The position numbers and the translations under genes are program-made. Under the pieces are notes generated by a model, which saw nothing but the letters and a program-made list of their open reading frames with translations, did no database searches and had not been told where the DNA came from. Below, in pieces: positions 43,336-52,503 of a stretch of 64,000 bases of DNA (position 1 is the first letter of the stretch; each line of letters begins with the position of its first letter). This DNA comes from Butyrivibrio sp. AC2005 (lineage in GTDB: Bacteria; Bacillota; Clostridia; Lachnospirales; Lachnospiraceae), in NCBI RefSeq assembly GCF_000424145.1, contig NZ_AUJI01000012.1:1-64000 (forward strand), in the 5' to 3' direction.

Positions 43336-46300
43336 ATGTCATTTGCACATTTACACGTCCATACAGGATATTCCCTGTTGGACGGATCGAATAAAGTAGC
43401 AGACTATGTAAAGAGAATTAAGGAACTTGGACAGACGGCCGGAGCCATAACGGATCACGGTGTCATGTACGGAGTTATCGATTTTTACAAGCTTGCCAAG
43501 AAGGAAGGAATAAAACCCATCATCGGGTGTGAGGTGTATGTTGCACCGGGCTCCCGCTTTGAGAAGGAAGCAGGTGTTAATGAGAACAGATATTATCACC
43601 TTGTTCTTCTTGCGGAAAATAATAAGGGCTACGAGAACCTTTCGCATATTGTCAGCCGCGGTTTCACGGAAGGATATTACTATAAACCCCGTGTTGATCT
43701 GGAGCTTCTTCAGGAGTTTCATGAGGGAATAATATGTCTGTCAGCGTGCCTTGCAGGTGAGGTGCCTAAGGCGATAACAAAGGGAGACCTTGAGGAGGCT
43801 AAGGCAGCAGCTTTAAGATATGATCAGATTTTCGGACATGGGAACTTTTTCCTTGAGATGCAGGATCATGGAATTCCGGAACAGGCAAGAGTCAACTCCG
43901 CACTTTTGACCTTATCAAAGGAACTGGATATACCGCTTGTTGTGACCAATGACTGCCACTATACCTATGCAGAGGACGCTGAGCCCCATGATCTTCTTCT
44001 GTGCATTCAGACCGGTAAAAAGGTAACCGACGAAGACAGAATGAGATATGAGGGCGGTCAGTATTACGTTAAGAGTGAGGACGAGATGCGTCTTCTTTTC
44101 CCCTATGCCCAGGAGGCGGTGGAGAATACACAGAAGATTGCAGACAGATGTAATGTTGAGATTGAGTTCGGCGTTACAAAGCTCCCTCACTTCGAGGTGC
44201 CGCCGGGATATGATTCCTGGACTTATCTTAATAAGCTGTGCGATGACGGATTAAAGGAGAGATACCCTGATGATGACGGTACTATAAAAAAGCAGCTTGA
44301 TTATGAGCTCTCTGTTATCAGGAAAATGGGATATGTGGATTACTTCCTTATAGTCTGGGATTACATAAATTTCTGCAGGGAAAACGGAATAGCAGTAGGA
44401 CCCGGGCGTGGATCGGCAGCAGGTTCTGTAGTTTCGTACTGTACACATATAACTAACATCGATCCTGTTAAGTATGATCTTCTTTTTGAACGTTTCCTGA
44501 ATCCGGAACGTGTGTCCATGCCCGATATCGACGTGGACTTCGAATACGAGAGACGACAGGAAGTCATTGATTATGTTACAAGAAAATATGGTGCGGACAA
44601 GGTTGTTCAGATTATAACCTTTGGTACACTTCAGGCAAAGGGCGTTATAAGAGATGTGGCAAGAGTCCTTGATCTTCCTTACAGTTTCGGTGACAACCTT
44701 GCAAAGATGATACCTAATGAACTTAATATTACTCTTTCAAAAGCCCTGGATATGAATTCAGAGCTGCGAGGATTGTATGAGTCGGATCCACAGGTTAAGC
44801 ATCTGATAGACATGTGCAAAAAGCTCGAGGGATTGCCCAGACACACCTCTATTCATGCTGCAGGTGTCGTTATCTGCCAGAAGCCCGCGGAGGACCTGGT
44901 TCCTCTTTCCAGATCCGCGGAAGGTAACCTTACTACACAGTTTACAATGACCACAATAGAAGAGCTGGGACTTTTGAAAATGGATTTCCTTGGTCTTCGT
45001 ACGCTTACGGTAATTAAGGATGCAGCGCGATTTGCAAATGAGTCAATCGGAGCAAAGCCCGGAGATCCCAATTACATAGACATGGATAAAATTGATTATG
45101 ATGATCCTCAGGTTCTTGCCGCAATCGGAAGCGGACATGCGGAGGGCGTGTTCCAGCTGGAAAGTGCGGGAATGCAGTCCTTTATGAAGGAGCTTAAACC
45201 GCAGTCCCTGGAGGATATCATAGCCGGAATTTCTCTGTATCGTCCGGGACCGATGGACTTTATTCCTAAATATATAGCAGGAAAAAAGGACGCTCAGAAT
45301 ATTACCTACGAGGCTCCGCAGCTTGAGTCCATCCTTGCTCCTACCTATGGATGTATAGTCTACCAGGAGCAGGTTATGCAGATAGTTCAGCAGATGGGAG
45401 GATATACTCTTGGCCGCGCGGACGAAGTAAGACGTGCCATGAGTAAAAAGAAACAGCATGTTATGGAGGTCGAGAGGGAAAACTTCGTAAACGGAAATGT
45501 GGAGGAAGGAGTTCCCGGATGTAAGGCTATCGGAGTTTCTGCAGATGTTGCAAACAGAATCTACGATTCTATGATGGATTTTGCAAAGTACGCTTTTAAT
45601 AAATCCCACGCTGCCTGCTATGCGGTTGTCTCAATGCAGACTGCATGGCTTAAATATTATTATCCGGTTGAGTTCATGGCGGCACTTATGACCTCTGTTA
45701 TCGACAATCAGGGAAAGGTTTCTTCCTATATAATGACCTGTCGAAATATGGGAATTGATATTATGCCACCTGACATAAATGAGGGATTTTCCGGATTCTC
45801 AGTTGCAAGACTTGATACTGACGCGCAAAAGAGAGAAGAAGATCATGCTAATAAAGCTGTAGTGGATAACAGAACTGCCGGAAAAGCAATCCGTTATGCG
45901 CTGACATCCATAAAAGGTGTGGGACGACCTGTCATAGAAGCTATAGTGAAGGAAAGGGAAATCGGTGGTAAGTTCAGGAATATCAATGATTTCCTTACAA
46001 GGATGGAGCCCTATGGCGAAATCAATAAGCGCGCAGTAGAGAATTTCATAAAAGCGGGAGCACTTGACTGCCTTGGCGGAACAAGAAAGCAGATGATGTG
46101 CGTGTACGGAAGAATGCTGGATCAGCTTCATGACAAGAGCAAGAACAGCTTTGCCGGACAGATGTCTCTGTTTGATTTTGCACCACAGGAAGTGAAGGAA
46201 CAGTTTGAGATAAAGCTCCCCGATGTAGGAGAGTATCCTAAGGATATGCGCCTGGAGTTTGAGAAGGAGGTTCTGGATGTTTATATTTCAGGGCATCCTC

Positions 46301-46890
46301 TTGAGGAATACGAGGGACTTTGGAAAAAACACATAACAGCAAAGACAACGGATTTTTATCTTGATGAAGAGACGGATGCTACTGTTGTTCAGGATAATGC
46401 AACAGTTACGGTCGGAGGCATCATTACAGATAAGAAGACCAAATATACAAAGACAGACCAGCTTATGGCATTCATTACTCTTGAGGATTTGGTTGGAAGT
46501 ATAGAAGTTATAGTATTTCCCAAGACCTACGAGTCAAATGTGGGAAGACTTAACGATGACGCCAAGGTGTTTATACAGGGAAGAGTAAGTGCCGAAGAGG
46601 ACAAGGATGCCAAACTCATTGCTTCGAAGATACAGCTGTTTGATGAGGTTCCGAGAACACTCTGGGTTCAGTTTGATAACAAGGAAGAATATGAGAAAAA
46701 GGCAAAGGATCTGGAAGAGACACTTCTTTCCACTGTGACAGGTCCGGGAGCGAAGGATAAGGTTGCGGTTTATCTAAGGGATCAGAAGCTTATAAAAATG
46801 CTTCCGTCATCTTTTAAGGTATCGGCAAATGAGGATACTATATCCCTTCTTGCAGGTAAATTCGGAGAAGAGAATATAAGAGTGGTGTGA
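43336..46890 (+). CDS. dnaE: DNA polymerase III alpha subunit DnaE
   Basis: 1184 residues. PHP domain first (FAHLHVHTGYSLLDGSN), then the polymerase palm with GPGRGSAAGSVVSYCTHI and MPDIDVDFEYERR (catalytic Asp residues near 397), fingers, a helix-hairpin-helix region (ALTSIKGVGRPVIEAIV), and a C-terminal OB fold (TVGGIITDKKTKYTKTDQ). This is the DnaE1-like long form; Firmicutes also use PolC. Start fixed by AACGAGG. The in-frame codons upstream of the ATG are open but not part of the family. Confidence 0.96.
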   Translation: MSFAHLHVHTGYSLLDGSNKVADYVKRIKELGQTAGAITDHGVMYGVIDFYKLAKKEGIKPIIGCEVYVAPGSRFEKEAGVNENRYYHLVLLAENNKGYENLSHIVSRGFTEGYYYKPRVDLELLQEFHEGIICLSACLAGEVPKAITKGDLEEAKAAALRYDQIFGHGNFFLEMQDHGIPEQARVNSALLTLSKELDIPLVVTNDCHYTYAEDAEPHDLLLCIQTGKKVTDEDRMRYEGGQYYVKSEDEMRLLFPYAQEAVENTQKIADRCNVEIEFGVTKLPHFEVPPGYDSWTYLNKLCDDGLKERYPDDDGTIKKQLDYELSVIRKMGYVDYFLIVWDYINFCRENGIAVGPGRGSAAGSVVSYCTHITNIDPVKYDLLFERFLNPERVSMPDIDVDFEYERRQEVIDYVTRKYGADKVVQIITFGTLQAKGVIRDVARVLDLPYSFGDNLAKMIPNELNITLSKALDMNSELRGLYESDPQVKHLIDMCKKLEGLPRHTSIHAAGVVICQKPAEDLVPLSRSAEGNLTTQFTMTTIEELGLLKMDFLGLRTLTVIKDAARFANESIGAKPGDPNYIDMDKIDYDDPQVLAAIGSGHAEGVFQLESAGMQSFMKELKPQSLEDIIAGISLYRPGPMDFIPKYIAGKKDAQNITYEAPQLESILAPTYGCIVYQEQVMQIVQQMGGYTLGRADEVRRAMSKKKQHVMEVERENFVNGNVEEGVPGCKAIGVSADVANRIYDSMMDFAKYAFNKSHAACYAVVSMQTAWLKYYYPVEFMAALMTSVIDNQGKVSSYIMTCRNMGIDIMPPDINEGFSGFSVARLDTDAQKREEDHANKAVVDNRTAGKAIRYALTSIKGVGRPVIEAIVKEREIGGKFRNINDFLTRMEPYGEINKRAVENFIKAGALDCLGGTRKQMMCVYGRMLDQLHDKSKNSFAGQMSLFDFAPQEVKEQFEIKLPDVGEYPKDMRLEFEKEVLDVYISGHPLEEYEGLWKKHITAKTTDFYLDEETDATVVQDNATVTVGGIITDKKTKYTKTDQLMAFITLEDLVGSIEVIVFPKTYESNVGRLNDDAKVFIQGRVSAEEDKDAKLIASKIQLFDEVPRTLWVQFDNKEEYEKKAKDLEETLLSTVTGPGAKDKVAVYLRDQKLIKMLPSSFKVSANEDTISLLAGKFGEENIRVV

Positions 46891-46948
46891 GTTTTTATCG
46901 CAAGATTTTGGAAAGAATAAAAAGATGCTAAATTTCTGAATGATATAA

Positions 46949-46977
46949 TTGCAGATTGTGGAATTTTGCGCTAATAT
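46949..46977 (+). promoter_or_regulatory. promoter of pfkA
   Basis: TTGCAG and TAATAT are separated by exactly 17 bases, about 50 bases before the pfkA start. Confidence 0.55.
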
Positions 46978-47027
46978 ATTAGCGTAAAAAGTGACAAATT
47001 ATTATCAATAACGAGGTATTACCTGAC

Positions 47028-47996
47028 ATGGCAAAAGAAATAAAAACTATCGGAGTACTTACAAGTGGTGGCGATGCACCCGGAATGAATGCTGCTATCC
47101 GTGCAGTTGTTCGTAAGGCTCTTGCAAACGGACTTAAGGTTAAGGGTGTTAAGAAGGGCTATATGGGTCTTCTTAATGAAGAGATTGTTGACATGGAGCG
47201 CCGAAGCGTTGCTGATATTATTCAGCGAGGTGGTACAGTTCTCGGAACTGCAAGATGTATGGAGTTCACAACTGAGGAAGGCCAGAAGAAGGGTGCTGAG
47301 ATCTGCAGAAAGCACGGCATTGACGGAATGGTTGTTATTGGTGGTGACGGATCTTACAGAGGTGCTCAGAAGCTTTCAGCACAGGGCATCAACACAATCG
47401 GACTTCCCGGAACAATCGACCTTGATATCGCATGTACCGATTACACTATCGGTTTTGATACAGCTATTAACACTGCTATGGAAGCTATCGATAAGATCAG
47501 AGATACTTCATCATCACATGAGCGTGTAAGTATCGTTGAGGTTATGGGACGTCATGCAGGATATATCGCACTCTGGTGCGCAATCGCTAACGGTGCTGAT
47601 GACATTCTTCTTCCTGAGAAGTATGACTACAACGAGCAGAGAATTATTGATAACATCATTGATAACCGTAAAAAGGGTAAAACACACCACATCATCATCA
47701 ATGCAGAGGGTATCGGACACTCAGCATCAATGGCTCGCCGTATCGAAGCTGCTACAGGTCTTGAGACCAGAGCTTCTATCCTTGGATACATGCAGCGTGG
47801 TGGTAGCCCGACTTGTAAAGACCGTGTATATGCATCTCTTATGGGTTGCTATGCAGCAGATATTCTTACAGCAGGTAAGACAAACCGCGTAGTTGCTTTC
47901 AGAAACGGACAGTTCGTTGATTATGATATCGATGAGGCTCTTGCAATGAAGAAGTCCATTCCTGAGTATCAGTACGAGATCAGTAAGATACTGTAA
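47028..47996 (+). CDS. pfkA: ATP-dependent 6-phosphofructokinase
   Basis: 322 residues. GVLTSGGDAPGMNAAIRAVV holds the ATP loop; MVVIGGDGSYRGA has Gly after Asp, the pattern of ATP- rather than PPi-dependent enzymes; GTIDLDIACTDYTIGFDTA carries the catalytic Asp (the usual TIDND has Leu for Asn); EVMGRHAGYIAL and NAEGIGHSA follow. It phosphorylates fructose-6-P in glycolysis. Codon bias is high. AACGAGG ribosome site. It ends at a triple terminator. Confidence 0.96.
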   Translation: MAKEIKTIGVLTSGGDAPGMNAAIRAVVRKALANGLKVKGVKKGYMGLLNEEIVDMERRSVADIIQRGGTVLGTARCMEFTTEEGQKKGAEICRKHGIDGMVVIGGDGSYRGAQKLSAQGINTIGLPGTIDLDIACTDYTIGFDTAINTAMEAIDKIRDTSSSHERVSIVEVMGRHAGYIALWCAIANGADDILLPEKYDYNEQRIIDNIIDNRKKGKTHHIIINAEGIGHSASMARRIEAATGLETRASILGYMQRGGSPTCKDRVYASLMGCYAADILTAGKTNRVVAFRNGQFVDYDIDEALAMKKSIPEYQYEISKIL

Positions 47997-48004
47997 TAAA
48001 AAAC

Positions 48005-48056
48005 AAAAGCCTTAGAGGCTTTAAAAAGATAAAAGCCTTAGAGGCTTTAAAAAGAT
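48005..48056 (+). terminator. two tandem identical 26-bp hairpins after pfkA
   Basis: AAAAGCCTTAGAGGCTTT plus AAAAAGAT occurs at 48005-48030 and 48031-48056. Each has a stem AAAGCCT/AGGCTTT, but A rather than T follows, so they are more like duplicated barriers or 3'-end stabilisers than full terminators. Confidence 0.65.
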
Positions 48057-48060
48057 AAAA

Positions 48061-48086
48061 GCCTTCCCCATTGTGGGAAGGTTTTT
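48061..48086 (+). terminator. intrinsic terminator after pfkA
   Basis: CCTTCCCCA and TGGGAAGG pair around a short loop, followed by TTTTT. The stem resembles the first hairpin of the palindromic repeat that begins 15 bases later, suggesting that the repeat's hairpin can serve as a terminator. Confidence 0.8.
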
Positions 48087-48100
48087 CTATAATATATTAT

Positions 48101-48145
48101 GCCTTCCCCTTGGGGGGAAGGTGGCGCGAAGCGCCGGATGAGGGG
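48101..48145 (+). repeat. interspersed palindromic repeat, short form (copy 9)
   Basis: 45 nt, canonical, hairpin GGCGC-GAA-GCGCC. GATGAGGGG ends three bases before the ATG of the rRNA methylase gene. Confidence 0.92.
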
Positions 48146-48148
48146 ATC

Positions 48149-48979
48149 ATGATTTCCAGCACAAATAATTCCAGAGTAAAGAAGATAGCAGAATACGGTA
48201 AAAAGGCAAAGGCAAGACGTGAGGACGGAGTCTTTATTATTGAAGGAATCCGCATGCTGCGTGAGGTGCCTTCAGACCTTATCCGGGAAGTTTATGCAAC
48301 GTCACATTTTCTTAAAAATCTTTCAAACGAAGACAGACGTGTAATAGAAGATATACGTAAAAATGACGGAGCAACCTTTGAGGAGGTGTCAGACGATGTC
48401 ATGCGGAAGATGGCTGACACTCAGACACCACAGGGAGTAATAGCCGTTGTTAAGCAGAAAAGCTGGACATTGAAGGATATGCTGGGAGAAAGAGATGCTA
48501 CAGCGGATAAAAAAGCAGCACCACTTCTTCTTATACTTGAGAATATTCAGGATCCCGGAAACCTTGGTAATATGTTCAGAACAGGTGAAGGCGCAGGCGT
48601 TACCGGCATCATCATGAGTAGTGACATGGCGGACGTATATAATCCAAAGGTTGTGCGTTCAACCATGGGAGCAATTTTCAGAGTGCCCTTCATATATGTA
48701 GAATCAATTCCCGAAACGGTAAGGGAGCTTCATGAAAAGCATGGTGTTATAAGCTATGCTGCTCATCTGAAAGGGAAGAAGAATTACGATGAGATAGATT
48801 ACCATGGAGGATGCGCTTTTCTCATAGGAAATGAAGGAAACGGTCTGACAAGTGAAGCGGCGGATGCTGCAACGGATTATGTTCTGATTCCGATGCTCGG
48901 AAAGGTGGAGTCCATGAATGCTGCAACTTCAGCAGCTATCCTGACCTTTGAAGCAGCAAGACAGAGAAGAAACAGTTAA
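48149..48979 (+). CDS. 23S rRNA (2'-O-ribose) methyltransferase, SpoU/TrmH family
   Basis: 276 residues. An N-terminal substrate-binding domain (SRVKKIAEYGKKAKARREDG, about 1-100) precedes the SpoU knot fold with LILENIQDPGNLGNMFRT, FLIGNEGNGL and MLGKVESMNAATSAAI, the three family motifs. It methylates a ribose in rRNA or tRNA; the RlmB-like layout suggests rRNA. The start is the ATG at 48149, just beyond the repeat, with GGATGAGGGG as the only upstream purine-rich ribosome site. Confidence 0.92.
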   Translation: MISSTNNSRVKKIAEYGKKAKARREDGVFIIEGIRMLREVPSDLIREVYATSHFLKNLSNEDRRVIEDIRKNDGATFEEVSDDVMRKMADTQTPQGVIAVVKQKSWTLKDMLGERDATADKKAAPLLLILENIQDPGNLGNMFRTGEGAGVTGIIMSSDMADVYNPKVVRSTMGAIFRVPFIYVESIPETVRELHEKHGVISYAAHLKGKKNYDEIDYHGGCAFLIGNEGNGLTSEAADAATDYVLIPMLGKVESMNAATSAAILTFEAARQRRNS

Positions 48980-49051
48980 CAGTCAATTTTGATAATAATA
49001 TACAATAAAACAGTAACTTCAATAAGGTATGAGAGAAACAGGAGGTAAGGT

Positions 49052-49846
49052 ATGACAATAGGATTTATCGGACTTGGTAATATGGCAAAGGCACTTATGG
49101 GCGGAATTATCTCCAAGGGAATTTTTGATCCCCAGGATATCATTGGTTCAGATCCGATGGAGGCAGCAAGAGAGAGCGCTGCAAAGAAGTTCGGAATACA
49201 GACAAGGGATAATAATTCTGATGTTGCAAAGGAAGCGGATATTATTCTTCTTGCAGTAAAACCTCAGTTTTTGAAGGTTGCAATAGCGGACATAATGGAT
49301 GATGTTAATGAAAGCAAGCTGGTTATAAGCATTGCTGCGGGCAAGACGCTGGAGTGGATTTCAAAGGAATTCGAAAAACCGGTAAAGATTATCAGAGTTA
49401 TGCCAAATACTCCTGCGTTGGTTGGAGAGGGATGCTCAGCGGTATGCCCGAATAATCTTTGCAGTGATGATGATCTTAATATGGCGCTTGATATTTTAAG
49501 AAGCTGCGGAACTGCAAACGTAGTAACGGAGAACCTTATGGACGTTGTAACCGGTGTAAGCGGCTCATCTCCTGCATATGTGTTCCTGTTTATAGAGGCG
49601 ATGGCGGATGCAGCTGTACTTGGCGGAATGCCAAGAAAGCAAGCCTATGAATTTGCTGCACAGGCGGTACTTGGAAGTGCGAAGATGGTATTGGAGACTG
49701 GCAAACATCCGGGTGAGCTCAAAGATATGGTGTGTTCACCTGCAGGTACGACCATCGAGGCGGTCAAAGTTATGGAAGAAATGGGCTTTAGAGGCATCGT
49801 AATGGACGCAGTGCAGGCAGCTATTGAGCGCAGCAAGGAGCTATAA
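49052..49846 (+). CDS. proC: pyrroline-5-carboxylate reductase
   Basis: 264 residues. NAD(P) loop TIGFIGLGNMAKALMGGI, IRVMPNTPALVGEGCSAVCP, then the dimer domain VTGVSGSSPAYVFLFIEAMA and SPAGTTIEAVKVMEEMGFRG. It makes proline from pyrroline-5-carboxylate. GGAGGTAAGG lies before the ATG. proA and proB are not nearby. It ends at a strong terminator. Confidence 0.95.
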   Translation: MTIGFIGLGNMAKALMGGIISKGIFDPQDIIGSDPMEAARESAAKKFGIQTRDNNSDVAKEADIILLAVKPQFLKVAIADIMDDVNESKLVISIAAGKTLEWISKEFEKPVKIIRVMPNTPALVGEGCSAVCPNNLCSDDDLNMALDILRSCGTANVVTENLMDVVTGVSGSSPAYVFLFIEAMADAAVLGGMPRKQAYEFAAQAVLGSAKMVLETGKHPGELKDMVCSPAGTTIEAVKVMEEMGFRGIVMDAVQAAIERSKEL

Positions 49847-49928
49847 ATAATACACATATTTAGTAACGAAATTTAGGTAATAACTAACAAACGAAAAAAC
49901 GCAACAATTTGTAACGCTAGTATTTATC

Positions 49929-49958
49929 AAGACTCCCGATTATTTCGGGAGTCTTTTT
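49929..49958 (+). terminator. intrinsic terminator after proC
   Basis: AAGACTCCCGA pairs with TCGGGAGTCTT around TTATT, followed by TTTTT. Confidence 0.93.
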
Positions 49959-49979
49959 TACGATAATTTTGGTGATAAT

Positions 49980-50008
49980 TTGACAAAATAACATACATTT
50001 GTTACAAT
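49980..50008 (+). promoter_or_regulatory. promoter of the second SleB-type gene
   Basis: TTGACA and TACAAT, 17 bases apart. AACAATTTGTAAC occurs on both sides, at 49903-49915 and 50027-50039, possibly a regulator site. Confidence 0.75.
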
Positions 50009-50064
50009 AGGCGAGTGTTTTATCTTAACAATTTGTAACAATCTTAAAAAGGAAGCAAAAAAGC

Positions 50065-51216
50065 ATGAAAAAAGCAGGCACGTTAATGCAGGGAGTTCTC
50101 GCATTCGCAATGGCGATTATTATACTTGGAACTTCCAATGGCACAACCGTACAGGCAAGAACAACAAATGTTTTGAACAGCAGCGACGTAGGAATCGGTA
50201 ACATTTTAAATCCTACCGAAGTTGCAGAGATCTCTGATGAAGAGGTTGCCAAGGCTCATGACTTTGCGCAGGATATTAACGATAGTGCAAATGATGATGC
50301 CTATGAAGATGGGGAATACGATGAAGAAGAGGATTCCTCCAGACTTGTAATGGCTAATGTATCTCAGGCTATGAATATTCGTATCTCGCCTGATGATGAA
50401 TCTGAGAAGGTTGGTGTCCTTTATAAAGATTGTGGTGGTAAGATTATAGAACAGCAGGATGGCTGGACCAAGATTCAGTCAGGAGATCTTGTTGGATGGG
50501 CTAAGGATGATTATCTCCTTTTTGGAGAAGAGGCTGAAGCACTTGCTCAGGAAGTAGGAGTTCAGCTCGTATCAAGTAAGAGTGATGCACTTCGTATCCG
50601 TGCTGAGGCAGATGAGGATGCAGAGGTTTTAGGAGTTATAACTAATAACGGTTTTGTGGACATGGTCGAGGATCTTGGAAACGGATGGATCCAGGTTGAT
50701 TACAACGATGAGACCGGTTACGTTCAGGCTGATTATGTAGAGACTGATTTCAGGATAGATGAAGGTGAGACATTAGCAGCTATTGAGGCCAGAGAAGCCG
50801 AGGAGGCTCAGCGTAAGGCTGAGGAAGAGGCTAAGGCTGCTGAAGCACAGCTTACACAGAATACCGGAGCGGTTGCAGCTTCCACAGATGAGGCGAGACT
50901 TCTTGCAGCACTTATTTATTGCGAAGCCGGTAATCAGCCTTATGAAGGCAAGGTGGCAGTTGGTGCCGTAGTTATGAACCGTGTTAAGTCCAATGCTTAT
51001 GCAGGAACCATCTCCGGTGTAATTTATGCATCAGGTCAGTTCACACCTGCACTTAACGGATCAGTTGACAGAGTCTATGCAGGAAATATTCCGGATAGTT
51101 GTCTCCAGGCTGCAAATGCAGCACTTGCAGGAGAGACAACCTGCGGAACAGCACTTCACTTCAGACGTGCAGGCGGACATGATGGACAGGTTATCGGAGC
51201 ACACGTATTCTGGTAA
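50065..51216 (+). CDS. secreted SleB-type cell-wall hydrolase with two SH3-like domains
   Basis: 383 residues. A signal peptide (KKAGTLMQGVLAFAMAIIIL, cut near residue 32), an acidic segment, two bacterial SH3 domains (about 95-160 with NIRISPDDESEKVGVL, and about 168-230 with LRIRAEADEDAEVLGVI), an Ala/Glu-rich helix (EAREAEEAQRKAEEEAKAAE) and a SleB/CwlJ domain (about 275-383: LLAALIYCEAGNQPYEGKVA, GAHVFW). It should bind and cut peptidoglycan outside the cell. The paralogue at 21734 uses a coiled coil instead of SH3 domains. Own promoter and terminator. Confidence 0.92.
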   Translation: MKKAGTLMQGVLAFAMAIIILGTSNGTTVQARTTNVLNSSDVGIGNILNPTEVAEISDEEVAKAHDFAQDINDSANDDAYEDGEYDEEEDSSRLVMANVSQAMNIRISPDDESEKVGVLYKDCGGKIIEQQDGWTKIQSGDLVGWAKDDYLLFGEEAEALAQEVGVQLVSSKSDALRIRAEADEDAEVLGVITNNGFVDMVEDLGNGWIQVDYNDETGYVQADYVETDFRIDEGETLAAIEAREAEEAQRKAEEEAKAAEAQLTQNTGAVAASTDEARLLAALIYCEAGNQPYEGKVAVGAVVMNRVKSNAYAGTISGVIYASGQFTPALNGSVDRVYAGNIPDSCLQAANAALAGETTCGTALHFRRAGGHDGQVIGAHVFW

Positions 51217-51249
51217 TAGTATTATATAAAGCAGATTTATGGTAAAATA

Positions 51250-51286
51250 AAGCCTGATTGTGGGAAACCCACGATCAGGCTTTTTG
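51250..51286 (+). terminator. intrinsic terminator after the SleB-type gene
   Basis: A 14-bp stem, AGCCTGATTGTGGG with CCCACGATCAGGCT (one T-G pair), AAA loop, then TTTT. Confidence 0.93.
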
Positions 51287-51349
51287 TTAAAAGTTTAGAA
51301 AAGCGAAAAATATCAGAAACTACATTTACATATTACAGGAGGAGTGATC

Positions 51350-52339
51350 ATGGCAGTTAATTTACATGGAAGAGATTTTCTTAAGTTACTTGATTTTGAA
51401 CCCGAAGAGATAGAGTATCTCCTTGACCTCGCAGCAGAGCTTAAAGAGAAGAAGAAAAACGGAACTCTGCATGATGAGTACAGAGGAAAAAACGTAGCTC
51501 TAATTTTTGAGAAGACAAGCACACGTACCAGATGTTCTTTTGAAGTTGCTGCACATGATCTTGGAATGGGAACCACTTACCTTGATCCGTCAGGCTCACA
51601 GATTGGTAAAAAGGAGAGCATTGCTGATACTGCAAGAGTTCTTGCCAGCATGTATGATGGTATCGAGTACAGAGGCTTTGGACAGGAAATAGTTGAGGCA
51701 CTTGCAAAGTATGCAAAAGTACCGGTCTGGAATGGCCTTACTAATGAGTTTCATCCCACGCAGATGCTTGCAGACCTTTTGACTATACGTGAGCACTTCG
51801 GTAAGCTCAAAGGAATCCACATGGTATACATGGGAGATGCAAGATACAATACAGGTAATTCACTTATGGTCGCCTGCGCAAAGATGGGAATGCATTTTAC
51901 AACCTGCGCGCCAAAAAAATACTGGCAGAATGAAGAGCTTGTAAAGACATGTAAAGAGATAGCCGAGAAGACCGGCGCTGTAATAGATTTTTATGAGGAT
52001 CCTATGGAAGCTACCAAGGGTGCAGATGTTATCTCAACAGATGTATGGGTTTCAATGGGTGAGCCTGACGAAGTATGGGAAGAGAGAATTACAGATCTGA
52101 AGGCTTATGCTGTTACTAAGGATATTATGAAAAATGCTGGGGATCAGGCTGTATTCATGCATTGTCTTCCTGCTTTTCATGATCTTGGGACAGGTATCGG
52201 TCAGAAGATTAAGGAAAAGTTCGGGCTGGATGAGATGGAGGTTACGGACGAGGTATTCGAATCCGAGCAGTCAATAGTCTTCCAGGAAGCAGAAAACCGC
52301 ATGCACACCATCAAGGCGGTAATGTACGCAACTATTTGA
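51350..52339 (+). CDS. argF: ornithine carbamoyltransferase
   Basis: 329 residues. The carbamoyl-phosphate loop STRTRCSFE is at 57-65, followed by [25 protein letters not shown] (the ornithine-side SMG loop) and [14 protein letters not shown]. It makes citrulline from ornithine. AGGAGG is seven bases before ATG 51350; an in-frame GTG two codons upstream is not needed. No arcA or arcC is near, so a biosynthetic (ArgF) role is favoured over a catabolic one, though the families are not separable by eye. Confidence 0.93.
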   Translation: MAVNLHGRDFLKLLDFEPEEIEYLLDLAAELKEKKKNGTLHDEYRGKNVALIFEKTSTRTRCSFEVAAHDLGMGTTYLDPSGSQIGKKESIADTARVLASMYDGIEYRGFGQEIVEALAKYAKVPVWNGLTNEFHPTQMLADLLTIREHFGKLKGIHMVYMGDARYNTGNSLMVACAKMGMHFTTCAPKKYWQNEELVKTCKEIAEKTGAVIDFYEDPMEATKGADVISTDVWVSMGEPDEVWEERITDLKAYAVTKDIMKNAGDQAVFMHCLPAFHDLGTGIGQKIKEKFGLDEMEVTDEVFESEQSIVFQEAENRMHTIKAVMYATI

Positions 52340-52345
52340 TGGGCC

Positions 52346-52471
52346 GGTCAAAACCCCGGTTATGCAGTGCGCTTTGGCAATATATATAATATTTGCTCGT
52401 GTTGCCCCGGGAACTGCGCAAAGTATTATATATATAACCAAAGCTGGCGATTCATCCCCGGGCTTTTGACC
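52346..52471. repeat. 126-base nested inverted repeat between argF and birA
   Basis: Outer arms GGTCAAAA-C-CCCGG and CCGGG-C-TTTTGACC pair over 13 bp with one mismatch. Inner arms CTTTGG (52372-52377) and CCAAAG (52438-52443), then TATATATAATA (52381-52391) and TATTATATATATA (52424-52436), continue the pairing, and TTTGC/GCAAA closes the tip. There is no T run, so it is not a simple terminator. Confidence 0.85.
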
Positions 52472-52503
52472 TTCGATAAAGGAGTAAGTTCGAGAAGATT
52501 GAT

